Shown here one piece after another: positions 9,486 to 18,348 of a stretch of DNA of 64,000 nucleotides (position 1 is the first letter of the stretch; each line of letters opens with the position of its first letter). The position numbers and the translations under genes were made by a program. The notes under the pieces were generated by a model. That model was not told the DNA's origin. It made no database searches and saw only the letters and a program-made list of their open reading frames with translations. The stretch covers positions 676,501 to 740,500 of the forward strand of contig NZ_CP025611.1 of NCBI RefSeq assembly GCF_002868735.1, given 5' to 3'. Source of the DNA: Niveispirillum cyanobacteriorum. GTDB lineage: Bacteria > Pseudomonadota > Alphaproteobacteria > Azospirillales > Azospirillaceae.

Positions 9486-9792
9486 TTCATGCTCCGGTTC
9501 CGGGTTGCGATGGCCGGCACAGTATGAGCGTTCCAGCATAGAGGAAAGGCACGGGCCGGACCAGGAGCGGACGGAAAAGGACAAGTTATGTCCGGTAGTG
9601 CTGACCCGGCGTAAGGGCCGAAAAGCCAGCGATGCATCGAATTATACGGAATTTCTTCCTGAACCACCGTAAATGCGTGGAAAGCGTTGAATCGGCTTGG
9701 TATCATTCCGGTTCGACAGCGATGCCGGAATCCCTTGGGTATGCCCGAGGAGCTTGGGGCCGGATGCTGGCCGGGGTCAGGGGTGGTACAGT
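9486..9792. other. 307-base divergent intergenic region (cysteine hydrolase / fliL)
   Basis: No gene is seen. It should contain the leftward promoter of the hydrolase operon and the rightward promoter of the fliL flagellar operon. The only recognisable element is a weak sigma-54-like site at 9515-9530. Confidence 0.6.
9515..9530 (+). promoter_or_regulatory. Possible sigma-54 promoter of the fliL operon
   Basis: CGGCACAGTATGAGCG has the GG and GC dinucleotides at exact -24/-12 spacing (10 bases between) and GGCAC of the -24 element, but the -12 element is GAGC rather than TTGC. It lies 263 bases before the fliL start. The match is weak and is mainly credible because flgB and the flagellin have better sites of the same kind. 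Confidence 0.3.
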
Positions 9793-10341
9793 ATGACGTC
9801 GATGGAGACCGATGGCGGCGGTTCGACCGAAGCCGATTTGCCGCGCAAGAAACTGAGCGGCAAGAAAATCGTGCTGTTCATTGTTCTGCCCATCCTTCTG
9901 ATCGTGGCGGGGGCGGCGGGCGCATATTTCATGGGCGCTCTCGACGGACTTTTGGGCAAGAAGCATGCTGCCGAGGGCGAGGAGCATGTGGAGGAAGAGC
10001 ATAAGGAGCCCGAACTGCCTGAATATAAAGGGCCGCCGATCTTCAAGGACATGCCCGACATGCTGGTCAACCTGAACACAGGTGAGCGGAGGGCGACGCT
10101 TTTGAAGCTGGGTATCACGCTGGAGATCGGCCACCCGCAGGAGGTACCGGCCATCGATCAGGCCATGCCCCGCATCACGGATGCGTTCCAGGTTTACCTG
10201 CGCGAATTGAAGGTCGATGACCTGCGCGGGTCGGCGGGCATGTATCGCCTGCGGGAGGAATTGCTGATGCGGGTGAATGCCGCAGCGGCACCAGTGAAGG
10301 TGAAGGACGTGTTGATCAAGGAATTCCTGGTCCAGCAATGA
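9793..10341 (+). CDS. fliL: Flagellar basal body-associated protein FliL
   Basis: FliL is a single-pass inner-membrane protein that surrounds stator units and modulates torque. The 182-residue product has a charged N-terminus, one membrane helix at about 25-47 (IVLFIVLPILLIVAG), an acidic linker rich in Glu/His and a periplasmic stomatin-like domain with LVNLNTGERRATLLKLGITLE and a C-terminal VLIKEFLVQQ. ATG 9793 is preceded by AGGGGTGG. It heads the operon with fliM 16 bases downstream. Confidence 0.93.
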   Translation: MTSMETDGGGSTEADLPRKKLSGKKIVLFIVLPILLIVAGAAGAYFMGALDGLLGKKHAAEGEEHVEEEHKEPELPEYKGPPIFKDMPDMLVNLNTGERRATLLKLGITLEIGHPQEVPAIDQAMPRITDAFQVYLRELKVDDLRGSAGMYRLREELLMRVNAAAAPVKVKDVLIKEFLVQQ

Positions 10342-10357
10342 TGCGAGAGGATGCGTG

Positions 10358-11443
10358 ATGGCCGGGCCCGAGGAGCTTAGTGAAGAAGAACGCATGGCGG
10401 CCGAATGGGCCGCCATGGCGGATGAAGGGGCTGGCGACGCCTTTGGCGACATGGGCGGCGGCGGTGGCGGCGGTGCCACGCGCGTTCTGAACCAGGACGA
10501 AATCGACAGCCTGCTGGGCTTCGACAAGGACGGTGCCGGCGACGGCGACAATACCGGCGTCATGGCGCTGGTGAACTCTGCGCTGGTGAACTACGAACGT
10601 CTGCCCATGCTGGAGGTGGTGTTCGACCGCCTTGTCCGCATGATGTCGACCTCGTTGCGTAACTTCACCTCTGATAACGTCGAAGTCTCACTGGACCAGA
10701 TCAGCTCTGTCCGTTTTGGTGATTACCTGAACTCCATCCCGTTGCCCGCCATGCTGGCCGTGTTCAAGGCGGAGGAATGGGACAATTACGGCCTGATGGT
10801 CATCGATTCGGCGCTGATCTATTCCATCGTGGACGTGCTGCTGGGTGGTCGCCGCGGTACGGCGGCCATGCGTATCGAAGGCCGCCCCTATACGACCATC
10901 GAACGCAATCTGGTTGAGCGCATGGTGCATGTGGTCCTGTCGGACCTGTCGGCGGCGTTTGATCCGCCGTCGCCTGTGACCTTCCGCTTTGACCGCCTGG
11001 AAACCAATCCGCGTTTTGCCACCATCGCGCGCCAGGCCAACGCCGCCGTGCTGGTCAAGCTGCGCATCGACATGGAAGACCGTGGCGGGCGCCTGGAACT
11101 GCTGATCCCCTATGCCACCCTGGAACCTGTGCGCGAATTGCTGTTGCAGATGTTCATGGGTGAAAAGTTCGGTCGCGACAGCATCTGGGAAACCCACCTG
11201 GCGTCGGAACTGTGGCAGACGGATGTGCATCTGTCGGCGGTTCTGGACGAGATTGTGCTGCCGCTGAACGAGGTCCTGTCCTGGCGCGTGGGCAGCCGTG
11301 TGCTGCTGAATGTCGCGCCGGACGAGACGATTGAGCTTCGATGTGGCGACGTGCCGATGTTCCTGGGCCGCATGGGCCGCAAGGGTGGTAACATCGCGGT
11401 GCGTATCGACAAGGAATCACCCAAGCCGGAGGGCCAGCCATGA
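10358..11443 (+). CDS. fliM: Flagellar motor switch protein FliM
   Basis: FliM forms the C-ring middle layer and binds CheY-P. The N-terminal CheY-binding peptide LNQDEIDSLLGF is present at about 45-56 after an acidic, glycine-rich stretch, followed by the CheC-like middle domain (SSVRFGDYLNSIPLPAM, LLGGRRG) and the C-terminal SpoA domain (ETIELRCGDVPMFLGRMG). ATG 10358 with GAGAGG seven bases upstream is preferred to the adjacent GTG. The stop overlaps the next gene by 4 bases. FliN and FliG are not in the window. Confidence 0.95.
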   Translation: MAGPEELSEEERMAAEWAAMADEGAGDAFGDMGGGGGGGATRVLNQDEIDSLLGFDKDGAGDGDNTGVMALVNSALVNYERLPMLEVVFDRLVRMMSTSLRNFTSDNVEVSLDQISSVRFGDYLNSIPLPAMLAVFKAEEWDNYGLMVIDSALIYSIVDVLLGGRRGTAAMRIEGRPYTTIERNLVERMVHVVLSDLSAAFDPPSPVTFRFDRLETNPRFATIARQANAAVLVKLRIDMEDRGGRLELLIPYATLEPVRELLLQMFMGEKFGRDSIWETHLASELWQTDVHLSAVLDEIVLPLNEVLSWRVGSRVLLNVAPDETIELRCGDVPMFLGRMGRKGGNIAVRIDKESPKPEGQP

Positions 11444-11976
11444 TCGCCTCGATCCTGTCCTTATTGCTGGACGTGGCCATTGTCGGCCTGCTGGTGGCCA
11501 CCATCATTTACGCCCTGCGCCTGAATAAACAGCTCTCGGCGGTCAAGGAAAGCCGTGCGGAGCTGGAGGAACTAGTCAAGGGTTTCGCCGAGGCCACGGC
11601 CCAGGCCGACAGTTCCGTGAAGGGCATGCGCAAGGCGGCGCATGAGTCTGGTGAAACGCTCTCCAGCCTGATCAACCGTGCCCAGACCTTGAAAGAGGAG
11701 ATGGAGCTGATCGTGCAGGCTGCCGACGGTCTGGCCAACCGGTTGGAAGCCGCGTCGGGCAAGGCACGCGCCGCCGTGATGCCGGCTCAGGGTGGGGGTG
11801 CCCCCCTGACGGCCGCCCCGGCGGCACCGCGTCCGGCCGCCGCCCCGTCGCCCCGCTCCGCACCCGCAGCAGCACCGCCGCCCCAGCAGGCGGCGGCCCC
11901 GGCCCCCGGTGGCGCTGAGCCCCGGTCGCGGGCCGAGAAGGAATTGTTGCAGGCGCTGGAGAATCTGCGGCAATGA
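11440..11976 (+). CDS. DUF6468 flagellar-operon membrane protein
   Basis: The 178-residue protein has one N-terminal membrane helix (residues ~3-26), a long predicted coiled coil (KQLSAVKESRAELEELVKGF onward to ~110) and a Pro/Ala-rich tail. This arrangement matches the DUF6468 proteins found between fliM and motE in alphaproteobacterial flagellar operons. The molecular role is not known. It overlaps both neighbours by 4 bases (ATGA), so translation is coupled to FliM and MotE. Confidence 0.75.
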   Translation: MIASILSLLLDVAIVGLLVATIIYALRLNKQLSAVKESRAELEELVKGFAEATAQADSSVKGMRKAAHESGETLSSLINRAQTLKEEMELIVQAADGLANRLEAASGKARAAVMPAQGGGAPLTAAPAAPRPAAAPSPRSAPAAAPPPQQAAAPAPGGAEPRSRAEKELLQALENLRQ

Positions 11977-12947
11977 CCGACGCACCCACGCCAGCAGCCG
12001 GGACCGCCCCCGGCGCCGCCAAACCGGCAGCCAAACCCGCGGCGCAGGCTGGTACCAAGCCCGCCGCGAAACCCGGCGCGCGCGCTGCTGCACGGGGCAA
12101 GCCGGCACCCAAACCGCCCAAGGCGCGCCGCGCCCTGATGCGGCCCGGTCTGCTGCCGGCCACGATCTTTGTTGCGACCCTGGTTCTGGGCTTCAAGGTT
12201 GGGGATATCTGGCTGACCGTGACGACGGGCAAGGGCCTGTCCTTGATCCCGACTTCGATTGCAGAAGAAACCGCACCGCAAGGCTTGCCGGAAATCAAGC
12301 AGGCCAATGCGGTCACCGTGGCACCGGCCAAGCCCGCTGTTGCCCCGGCATCGGTTCCATCCGCACCGGTTCAGGTGGCGGAGGCCGAGCAGCAGCACGC
12401 CCAGACCCCACCCGCCGCCGGGGGAGAGCATGCGCAGCCGGCAGCGGCAGGCGATCATGCCCAAGCCCCCGCCACCGCACCCGCCGCCGATCCCAACAGC
12501 CCGGCCCCGTCCGGTGCGCCCGGACAGGGTTTCACCCCCACCGAGGTGGAAATCCTGCAACGGCTGCAGGAACGGCGGGAACAACTCGACAGCCGTGGAC
12601 GGGAACTGGATCAGCGCGAAGCGATGCTGACCGCCGCCGAGACGCGATTCGACCAGAAGATCACCGAACTTCAGAACCTGAAGAAGGAAATCCAGGGTCT
12701 TCTGACTCAGGCCAACGCCGAACAGCAGGCACAGTTGGACAGTCTTGTGAAGATTTACGAGACGATGAAGCCTGCCGACGCGGCCAAGATTTTCAACAAT
12801 CTGGAAAACGACGTGCTCTTGAACGTGATCAGCCGCATGAAGGAAGCCAAGGTTGCCCCTGTATTCGCCGCCATGGACGAGAAACGGGCACAGGAGGTTA
12901 CCATCCTTCTGGCTGCACGGAAGAGGCTGCCAACGGTGCCCGAATGA
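11973..12947 (+). CDS. motE: MotE-like flagellar protein
   Basis: MotE proteins are periplasmic partners of the MotC motor protein in rhizobia. The 324-residue product has a basic Pro/Ala/Lys-rich cytoplasmic N-terminus, a membrane helix at about 53-71, a Pro/Ala-rich linker to ~180, a coiled coil (ILQRLQERREQLDSRGRELD onward) and a C-terminal MgtE-N-like helical domain with MKPADAAKIFNNL and VLLNVISRMKE. The last domain is the family hallmark. No MotC is in the window, so the partner here may differ, for instance one of the MotB-like proteins downstream. Confidence 0.8.
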   Translation: MTDAPTPAAGTAPGAAKPAAKPAAQAGTKPAAKPGARAAARGKPAPKPPKARRALMRPGLLPATIFVATLVLGFKVGDIWLTVTTGKGLSLIPTSIAEETAPQGLPEIKQANAVTVAPAKPAVAPASVPSAPVQVAEAEQQHAQTPPAAGGEHAQPAAAGDHAQAPATAPAADPNSPAPSGAPGQGFTPTEVEILQRLQERREQLDSRGRELDQREAMLTAAETRFDQKITELQNLKKEIQGLLTQANAEQQAQLDSLVKIYETMKPADAAKIFNNLENDVLLNVISRMKEAKVAPVFAAMDEKRAQEVTILLAARKRLPTVPE

Positions 12948-13034
12948 TTGTATGAAGGCCTCCAGGGGAGCCCATCCCCCGTGTGACCCCGGCTTCTGCC
13001 GGCCCCGAAGTACTCGCGCTTTGAAGGTGTCCTG

Positions 13035-13682
13035 ATGTTCCGCACCGCCACCGCCGCCGATCCCGTGCTCCAGGAACGGCTGGACAATGCCCGCGCCGAG
13101 GCGCGGCAGCCGCTGTCGCGCGAAGAAGTGGCGACCATCGTCGCATCCGTCCTGTCCTCTATGGGCGGGGACATGGGCCAGCATGACCTGCATCTCTATG
13201 CAGAACTGGAGGGGCTGGCTCGGTTCATCAATAACGCCAAGAAGGAAATCGCCAGCATTCAGCCGGCGGATATCCATTCAGAGCATATTCCGCTGGCCAC
13301 CGACGAACTGGATGCCGTGGTCGGCGCCACGGAAGATGCCACGAACCGCATCATGGACGCCTGCGACCAGATGATGGCCCTGGCCGGCGACGTGCCGGCG
13401 GAAGTGTCCAACAAGCTGATGGACATCACCACCGGCATCTATGAGGCCTGCAACTTCCAGGACATTACCGGCCAGCGCATCACCAAGGTGGTCCGCGCCC
13501 TGAAACATATTGAACAGAAGGTGGAAGCCCTGCTGGTCGCCCTGGGTGAGGAAGTGCAGCGCCGCCATCCCACCATGGAGAAAGCCGCCCCAGAGGCGCC
13601 GTCTGATGCCAAGCTGCTGAACGGTCCGTCCATGCCCGGCGCCGGCATCGACCAGGCCTTCATCGACAGCCTGTTTGATTGA
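13035..13682 (+). CDS. cheZ: Chemotaxis protein phosphatase CheZ
   Basis: CheZ accelerates dephosphorylation of CheY-P. The 215-residue helical protein contains NFQDITGQRITKV with Asp143 and Gln147, equivalent to the catalytic pair of the enterobacterial enzyme (Gln inserts into the CheY active site). The C-terminus IDQAFIDSLFD resembles the amphipathic CheY-binding tail, joined by a flexible linker. It lies 87 bases after motE and 6 bases before the first MotB-like gene, in the flagellar operon rather than a che operon. Confidence 0.9.
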   Translation: MFRTATAADPVLQERLDNARAEARQPLSREEVATIVASVLSSMGGDMGQHDLHLYAELEGLARFINNAKKEIASIQPADIHSEHIPLATDELDAVVGATEDATNRIMDACDQMMALAGDVPAEVSNKLMDITTGIYEACNFQDITGQRITKVVRALKHIEQKVEALLVALGEEVQRRHPTMEKAAPEAPSDAKLLNGPSMPGAGIDQAFIDSLFD

Positions 13683-13688
13683 GGTTGA

Positions 13689-14366
13689 ATGCCCGAGACG
13701 CACACATCCGGCAGCACCGATCCTGATATGGCGGTTCCCCTGCGGTTCGGCGCGTCCGGTGACCGTGGCGAGGGCGGGGAAGGGGCGACGCTTCTTTATC
13801 TCGGCGTCTTCATCCTGCTGCTGGCTTTTTTCATCCTGTTAAACAGCATCTCGCATTTCCATGACGAGAAGGTGGGTGCCGTCATCCGCAGTGTGGATGA
13901 TGCCTTTTCCACCCAGGCGCTGCTGACAGGCTCCCCCGGCGACCGGCAGCAGGCCCGGCGCGAGGCGGCGCGTGCCATTCAGGATCTGGGCGATCTGATC
14001 CGCGCCGAACTGCCGCTGGCCAAGGTGGAGGCGGGAACCGAGACGGGTACCCTGCATGTCACCATGCCGGCCTCCAATCTGTTTGCGGGCGACGGTCTGG
14101 CGATCCGGCCCAGCCAGCAGGCATTGATGGACCGCATCTCACGCGCTTTGGAGAACAGGCCCCGCGGCGTCTCGGTACGGGCGGAGTTCCTGTTCGCCAC
14201 GAAGGGTGTGGAGGATACGGCCCCGTTGGTGGCGCGCGCCGGTGCCCTGGCCCGTGCCGTATCGGCACTGGGTGCCAATCCTGCCTGGCTGTCGGTCGGG
14301 TTGGAGAAGGGGGCGGAGGCGGGGCAACTGCGCCTGCTGTTCCGCGTGCATGAGGAGGGTGCCTAA
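13689..14366 (+). CDS. MotB-related flagellar protein lacking the proton-channel aspartate
   Basis: The 225-residue product has one membrane helix (LYLGVFILLLAFFILLNSI, residues ~36-54) placed as in MotB/PomB, a linker, and a C-terminal region with weak OmpA-like features. The helix lacks the aspartate that carries protons in stator B subunits, and the peptidoglycan-binding signature is poorly conserved. It overlaps the next gene by a single base (TAATG), which encodes a second MotB-like protein that keeps the aspartate. I infer a paired membrane complex. Assignment below MotB-like level is uncertain. Confidence 0.65.
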   Translation: MPETHTSGSTDPDMAVPLRFGASGDRGEGGEGATLLYLGVFILLLAFFILLNSISHFHDEKVGAVIRSVDDAFSTQALLTGSPGDRQQARREAARAIQDLGDLIRAELPLAKVEAGTETGTLHVTMPASNLFAGDGLAIRPSQQALMDRISRALENRPRGVSVRAEFLFATKGVEDTAPLVARAGALARAVSALGANPAWLSVGLEKGAEAGQLRLLFRVHEEGA

Positions 14367-15061
14367 TGCGCCCGCAGGCCCATTTCTCCCCTTTCAGTTT
14401 TGCAAAGCCGGATACGCCTGCAGGCAAGGCCTGGCTGGTCACCTTCACTGACCTGATCTGCCTGCTGCTGACATTTTTCGTTATGCTCTACGCTATGTCC
14501 GACCCCGATCCGGCCCGGTACAAGGCGTTGGCGGCGGGCGTGCCGGGGGCGAAACCCGATCAGGTGGGCCAAGAACGGCCAGAGGCCGCCTTTTCCGCCG
14601 CCAGCCTAGACCGGGGCAAGGCCATCGACCTGGGCTATCTGGGCCGGGTGTTCGAAAGCCAGATGGCGCGCAACCCGGAACTGGCTGATGTGCGGATCAA
14701 CCGCATCGATGGCACGCTGATCCTGTCGCTGCCCTCTGATCTGCTGTTTGCACCCGGCGATGCCACCCTGTCGGAGGGGGGCAGGAAGGCCCTGTTCGTG
14801 ATGGGCGGCGTCGCGGCCAATGTCGGCAATGCCATGGATGTGGTCGGCCATGCCGACGCCTCTCCCACGGGCCGCCGTTGGCCCAGCAATTGGGAATTGT
14901 CGCTGGCCCGTGCGCAGGCGGTGGCCGATGCCCTGCGCGAGGCCGGCTATCTGCGCGATATCACTGTACGCGGCCATGGCGATGGTCAGTCGGGGGGCGA
15001 GGTGAAGGCCGATGCGCGCCGCGTCGATCTGGTGGTGCGTGAGCATGGGGTGACGCCATGA
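14366..15061 (+). CDS. MotB/PomB-like protein with OmpA peptidoglycan-binding domain
   Basis: The 231-residue protein has a single membrane helix beginning WLVTFTDLICLLLTFFVML (residues 23-41), with Asp29 in the position of the essential ion-binding aspartate of MotB/PomB, and a C-terminal OmpA-like domain (LLFAPGDATLSEGG, VVGHADASPTG, LSLARAQAVADAL). This matches a stator B-type subunit. No MotA/PomA-type partner is encoded here. It overlaps the downstream TPR gene by 4 bases. Confidence 0.8.
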   Translation: MRPQAHFSPFSFAKPDTPAGKAWLVTFTDLICLLLTFFVMLYAMSDPDPARYKALAAGVPGAKPDQVGQERPEAAFSAASLDRGKAIDLGYLGRVFESQMARNPELADVRINRIDGTLILSLPSDLLFAPGDATLSEGGRKALFVMGGVAANVGNAMDVVGHADASPTGRRWPSNWELSLARAQAVADALREAGYLRDITVRGHGDGQSGGEVKADARRVDLVVREHGVTP

Positions 15062-18000
15062 AGGCGGCCCGTATTCTGGCCGGCACTCTGGCCCTGTCGG
15101 TGGCGGCCACCGCGCTTCTGCCGTCGCCCGTCTGGGCACAGCAGCCGCCGGCCCCTGCCGCCGCCAGCAGCAATACGGCACCGCGTGTGCCGGTGCGCAG
15201 CGGCGTGCATCCCGATTATAGCCGTCTGGTCTTCGACTGGCCGCGCGAGGTTCCCTACACTGTTGAACAGAACGGAGCAGGCGTCAGCATCCGCTTTCCC
15301 GTCGCAGCACAGGTCGATCTGGCCGGTGTTCTGCGCGCCCGACCATCGCGCATCAACGGCCTGACTCAGGCGGCGGCGGATGGGTCGGTGACGGTGCGGT
15401 TCGATATTCCCGCCGGGGCTGGCATCAAGCATAGCCGTGCCGGTACCCGCATCATCGTTGATGTGTTGGACAAACCGCCGCCCGGTAGCACCCCGGCGCC
15501 CGCTAGCCCGCCACCACCCCCGGCGACGCAGCAGCAGGCAGCGGCAACGCCCGCCCAGACGTCCACCGCACAGGCGACGTCGCGTCCCGCCGATCCCCGC
15601 GCACCGCGTGAGGGGGCGCCACTTTATCAGTTACGGGGCAATGCAGCGCCCAATGGGGCCGCTACGGCATCCGGCGCCCCGACCCCGCTGACCGTCAGCC
15701 CGCCTCCGCCGCCGCCGGCCAATGCGGCCCCCGCCGCCGCGGTCCCTGCGCCAGCCCCCGCCGTGACAGCCACCGCCGCACCCACGGCAGTCGCGCCACC
15801 ACCGCCCCCCGCACCGACAGCGGCGGCGTCGCCACCGGCTGCCACGCCTGCTGCCAGCGCGGCAGACGCGCCGGCAGGGGAGATTGCCATTGCGCCTGTG
15901 ACCCTGCCCTTTGATCCCAAAGTGGCGCGGGCGGCAGCGATTTTTGAACGTGCCGGCTATCTCTATATCCTGTTCGATGACACGGTGCCGTCCGAAACGG
16001 CGCCGCCGGTGCCCGCCGGTCTGCAATCGGTCATCGAACCGGTGGCCGTTGAGGGTGGGGCCGGATTCCGCCTGTCCATGCCAGCCCTGATGCAGGCGTC
16101 TGTCGGGCGCGACGGCACCGCTTGGCAGGTGACCCTGGGGCAGGCCACAGGCGCCAAGACCACCAACAGTTCCATCATACCCCGACCCGACCCGGATTTC
16201 GCCCTGGGCCCCCGGCTGGTTGTGCCGGCGGCAGAGGCGGAAAAGGTAATCGCCTTTAAAGACCCCGTGGTGGGCGACACCCTGTCCGTCGTGCCGCTGC
16301 CGCTTCCGGGCCAGCATGTGGACGCGCCGCTGCGCTATACCGAGGTGCAGTTCCTGCCGACCCTGCAGGGCCTTGTCATGCGCCCCCTGGATGACCGACT
16401 GGCGGTACAGCCGGTGCGTGAAGGGGTGGAGGTTACGGTGCCGGGCGGCCTGCGCCTGTCGCCGCCAGCGGATATCCAGGTTGCCATCCCGCCGCCCCCA
16501 CCACCCGTGGAGCAGGAGAAGCTGTTCGATTTCAAGCGCTGGGGCCAGGTGGCGGCGCGCGATTACAACAAGACGCGGCAGGCGAAATGGGACCGTCTGA
16601 CGGCCTTGCCGGATGCGGAAAAAACGCGCGGCCGCCTGGACATCGCCCGCTTCTATCTGGCCAATGGCATGGGGTATGAGGCGCTGGGCATGCTGACCCG
16701 CGTGCAGTCCTTGCAGCCCGATGTGGATCGGCGGCCCGAATTCCTGGCCGTGCGCGGTATTGGCCGGGTGCTGACCGGTGATTTCGCGGGCGGCATGGCC
16801 GACCTGTCAAACCGGCAACTGGCCAATGAGCCCGACGCGGCCCTGTGGCGGGCGGCGGCCCTGGCGGGGCAGGGCGATTATGCCGGGGCGCATGCCGCCT
16901 TCCAGGCCTCCAAGGACCTGCTGGACCGCTATCCGGAGCCCTTCTACACCGGCCTTGCCCTGTCTGCCGCCGATGCCGCCTTGCGCGCCGGACAGCCAGA
17001 GGCGGCGGCCCTGATCATGGACCGCGTGGCCAAGCGGGGCGGCGAAAGCGGCGATCAGGCGCCCGCGGTACAGTATTTCCGGGGGGCCGTGTTCCGAGCC
17101 CTGGGCGACAATGACAAGGCTCTGTCCTATTTCAAGCAGGCGCAGGCCGGTCGTGACCGGCTTTATTCCATGCGGGCCAAGCGCGACTATATCGACACGG
17201 CCCTTGCCGCCGGCAAAATGCCGCCCAAGGAGGCGGCCAAGAAGATGGAGGAGATGCGCTTTGCCTGGCGCGGCGATGCGCTGGAACTCTCCAATCTGCG
17301 CCGGATCGGGGAAGTGCATGCCATTGCCGGGAACTACCCTCAGGCCTTCGACAGCATGCGCCACACCATCTCCGCCTTCCCGGATACGCCGGAGGCTAAG
17401 GAGATCGCGGCGGATATGACCCGGACCTTCACGGACCTGTTCGCGACCGACGGGGCCGCGAAGATGTCGCCGCTGGAGGCGATGGGGCTGTATGAGCAAT
17501 ATCGGGAGCTGACACCCCCCGGCCCCGATGGTGACCGCATCATCCGCAAGCTGGCCGAACGGCTGGTGGAGATCGACCTGCTGGACCGTGCCGGCCAACT
17601 GCTGGACCATCAGGTGCAGTACCGGTTGCAGGGCCTGGAAAAGGCGCAGGTTGGCACACGGCTGGCCGGTATCCGTCTGCTGGACGGCACGCCGGAATTG
17701 GCGGTGGCGGCGCTGGACAAGAGCGAGGTGCCAGAGATTACGCCGGAACTGGCGGAGGAACGCAAGCTGCTGCGTGCCCGTGCCCTGTCACAGATCAACA
17801 AGGGTACGGAGGCGGTGCAACTGCTGGCCGCCGACCAGTCGCGCAATGCCAATCTGCTGCGTATCGACATCGCCATGCGCGACAAGCAGTGGAAGGCAGC
17901 GGCGCAGGCCCTGGCCGATGTCATCGGCCCGCCGCCCGCCGCCGGTGCCACCTTGGACCCGCAGGTTTCCAGTCTGGTGGTGAACCGTGCCACGGCCCTG

Positions 18001-18270
18001 TCGCTGGCCGGCGACAATGCCGCGCTGGACGCCCTGCGCCGCGATTTCGGACCGGCCATGGAGAAGTCGAAGGACGCGACCTTCTTCCGCTTGCTGACCC
18101 GGCCGGAGGAATCGGCGGGTCTGGCCGATGCCAATACAATCCGCCAGCGCATCACCGAGATCGACCTGTTCCGCAGCTTCCTGGACAATTACCGCACGGT
18201 GCGCCAGGAAGCCGCCACCCCGCCGCCCGCCGCCGCGCCGGCCACACCACCCGCGACGCCGCCATCGTAA
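15058..18270 (+). CDS. Large secreted tetratricopeptide-repeat protein of the flagellar operon
   Basis: The 1,070-residue product has a signal peptide (residues 1-28), an AMIN-like beta domain (about 40-138, with HPDYSRLVFDWP and RIIVDVLDKPP), a long Pro/Ala-rich linker (to ~275), a second beta-rich segment, and helical repeats from about 510 to 1000 whose Ala/Leu/Tyr spacing fits TPRs (YFRGAVFRALGDNDKALSYF is one unit). A Pro/Ala-rich tail ends it. AMIN domains localise periplasmic proteins to the cell envelope. Placement after stator-like genes suggests an envelope scaffold for the motor. This is inference. Confidence 0.72.
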   Translation: MKAARILAGTLALSVAATALLPSPVWAQQPPAPAAASSNTAPRVPVRSGVHPDYSRLVFDWPREVPYTVEQNGAGVSIRFPVAAQVDLAGVLRARPSRINGLTQAAADGSVTVRFDIPAGAGIKHSRAGTRIIVDVLDKPPPGSTPAPASPPPPPATQQQAAATPAQTSTAQATSRPADPRAPREGAPLYQLRGNAAPNGAATASGAPTPLTVSPPPPPPANAAPAAAVPAPAPAVTATAAPTAVAPPPPPAPTAAASPPAATPAASAADAPAGEIAIAPVTLPFDPKVARAAAIFERAGYLYILFDDTVPSETAPPVPAGLQSVIEPVAVEGGAGFRLSMPALMQASVGRDGTAWQVTLGQATGAKTTNSSIIPRPDPDFALGPRLVVPAAEAEKVIAFKDPVVGDTLSVVPLPLPGQHVDAPLRYTEVQFLPTLQGLVMRPLDDRLAVQPVREGVEVTVPGGLRLSPPADIQVAIPPPPPPVEQEKLFDFKRWGQVAARDYNKTRQAKWDRLTALPDAEKTRGRLDIARFYLANGMGYEALGMLTRVQSLQPDVDRRPEFLAVRGIGRVLTGDFAGGMADLSNRQLANEPDAALWRAAALAGQGDYAGAHAAFQASKDLLDRYPEPFYTGLALSAADAALRAGQPEAAALIMDRVAKRGGESGDQAPAVQYFRGAVFRALGDNDKALSYFKQAQAGRDRLYSMRAKRDYIDTALAAGKMPPKEAAKKMEEMRFAWRGDALELSNLRRIGEVHAIAGNYPQAFDSMRHTISAFPDTPEAKEIAADMTRTFTDLFATDGAAKMSPLEAMGLYEQYRELTPPGPDGDRIIRKLAERLVEIDLLDRAGQLLDHQVQYRLQGLEKAQVGTRLAGIRLLDGTPELAVAALDKSEVPEITPELAEERKLLRARALSQINKGTEAVQLLAADQSRNANLLRIDIAMRDKQWKAAAQALADVIGPPPAAGATLDPQVSSLVVNRATALSLAGDNAALDALRRDFGPAMEKSKDATFFRLLTRPEESAGLADANTIRQRITEIDLFRSFLDNYRTVRQEAATPPPAAAPATPPATPPS

Positions 18271-18348
18271 ACCCATGGACATTGCTTCTGCCGCCGCCCA
18301 TCTGGGATAGTGGGGCGGAGCGGGATCGGCTGATCAGGGATTTGCCAC

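Noticed and set aside
11787-13277. 496-residue leftward frame opposite DUF6468, motE and cheZ
   Set aside because: Low-complexity translation of the opposite strand of Pro/Ala-rich coding sequence; no motif and no start signal.
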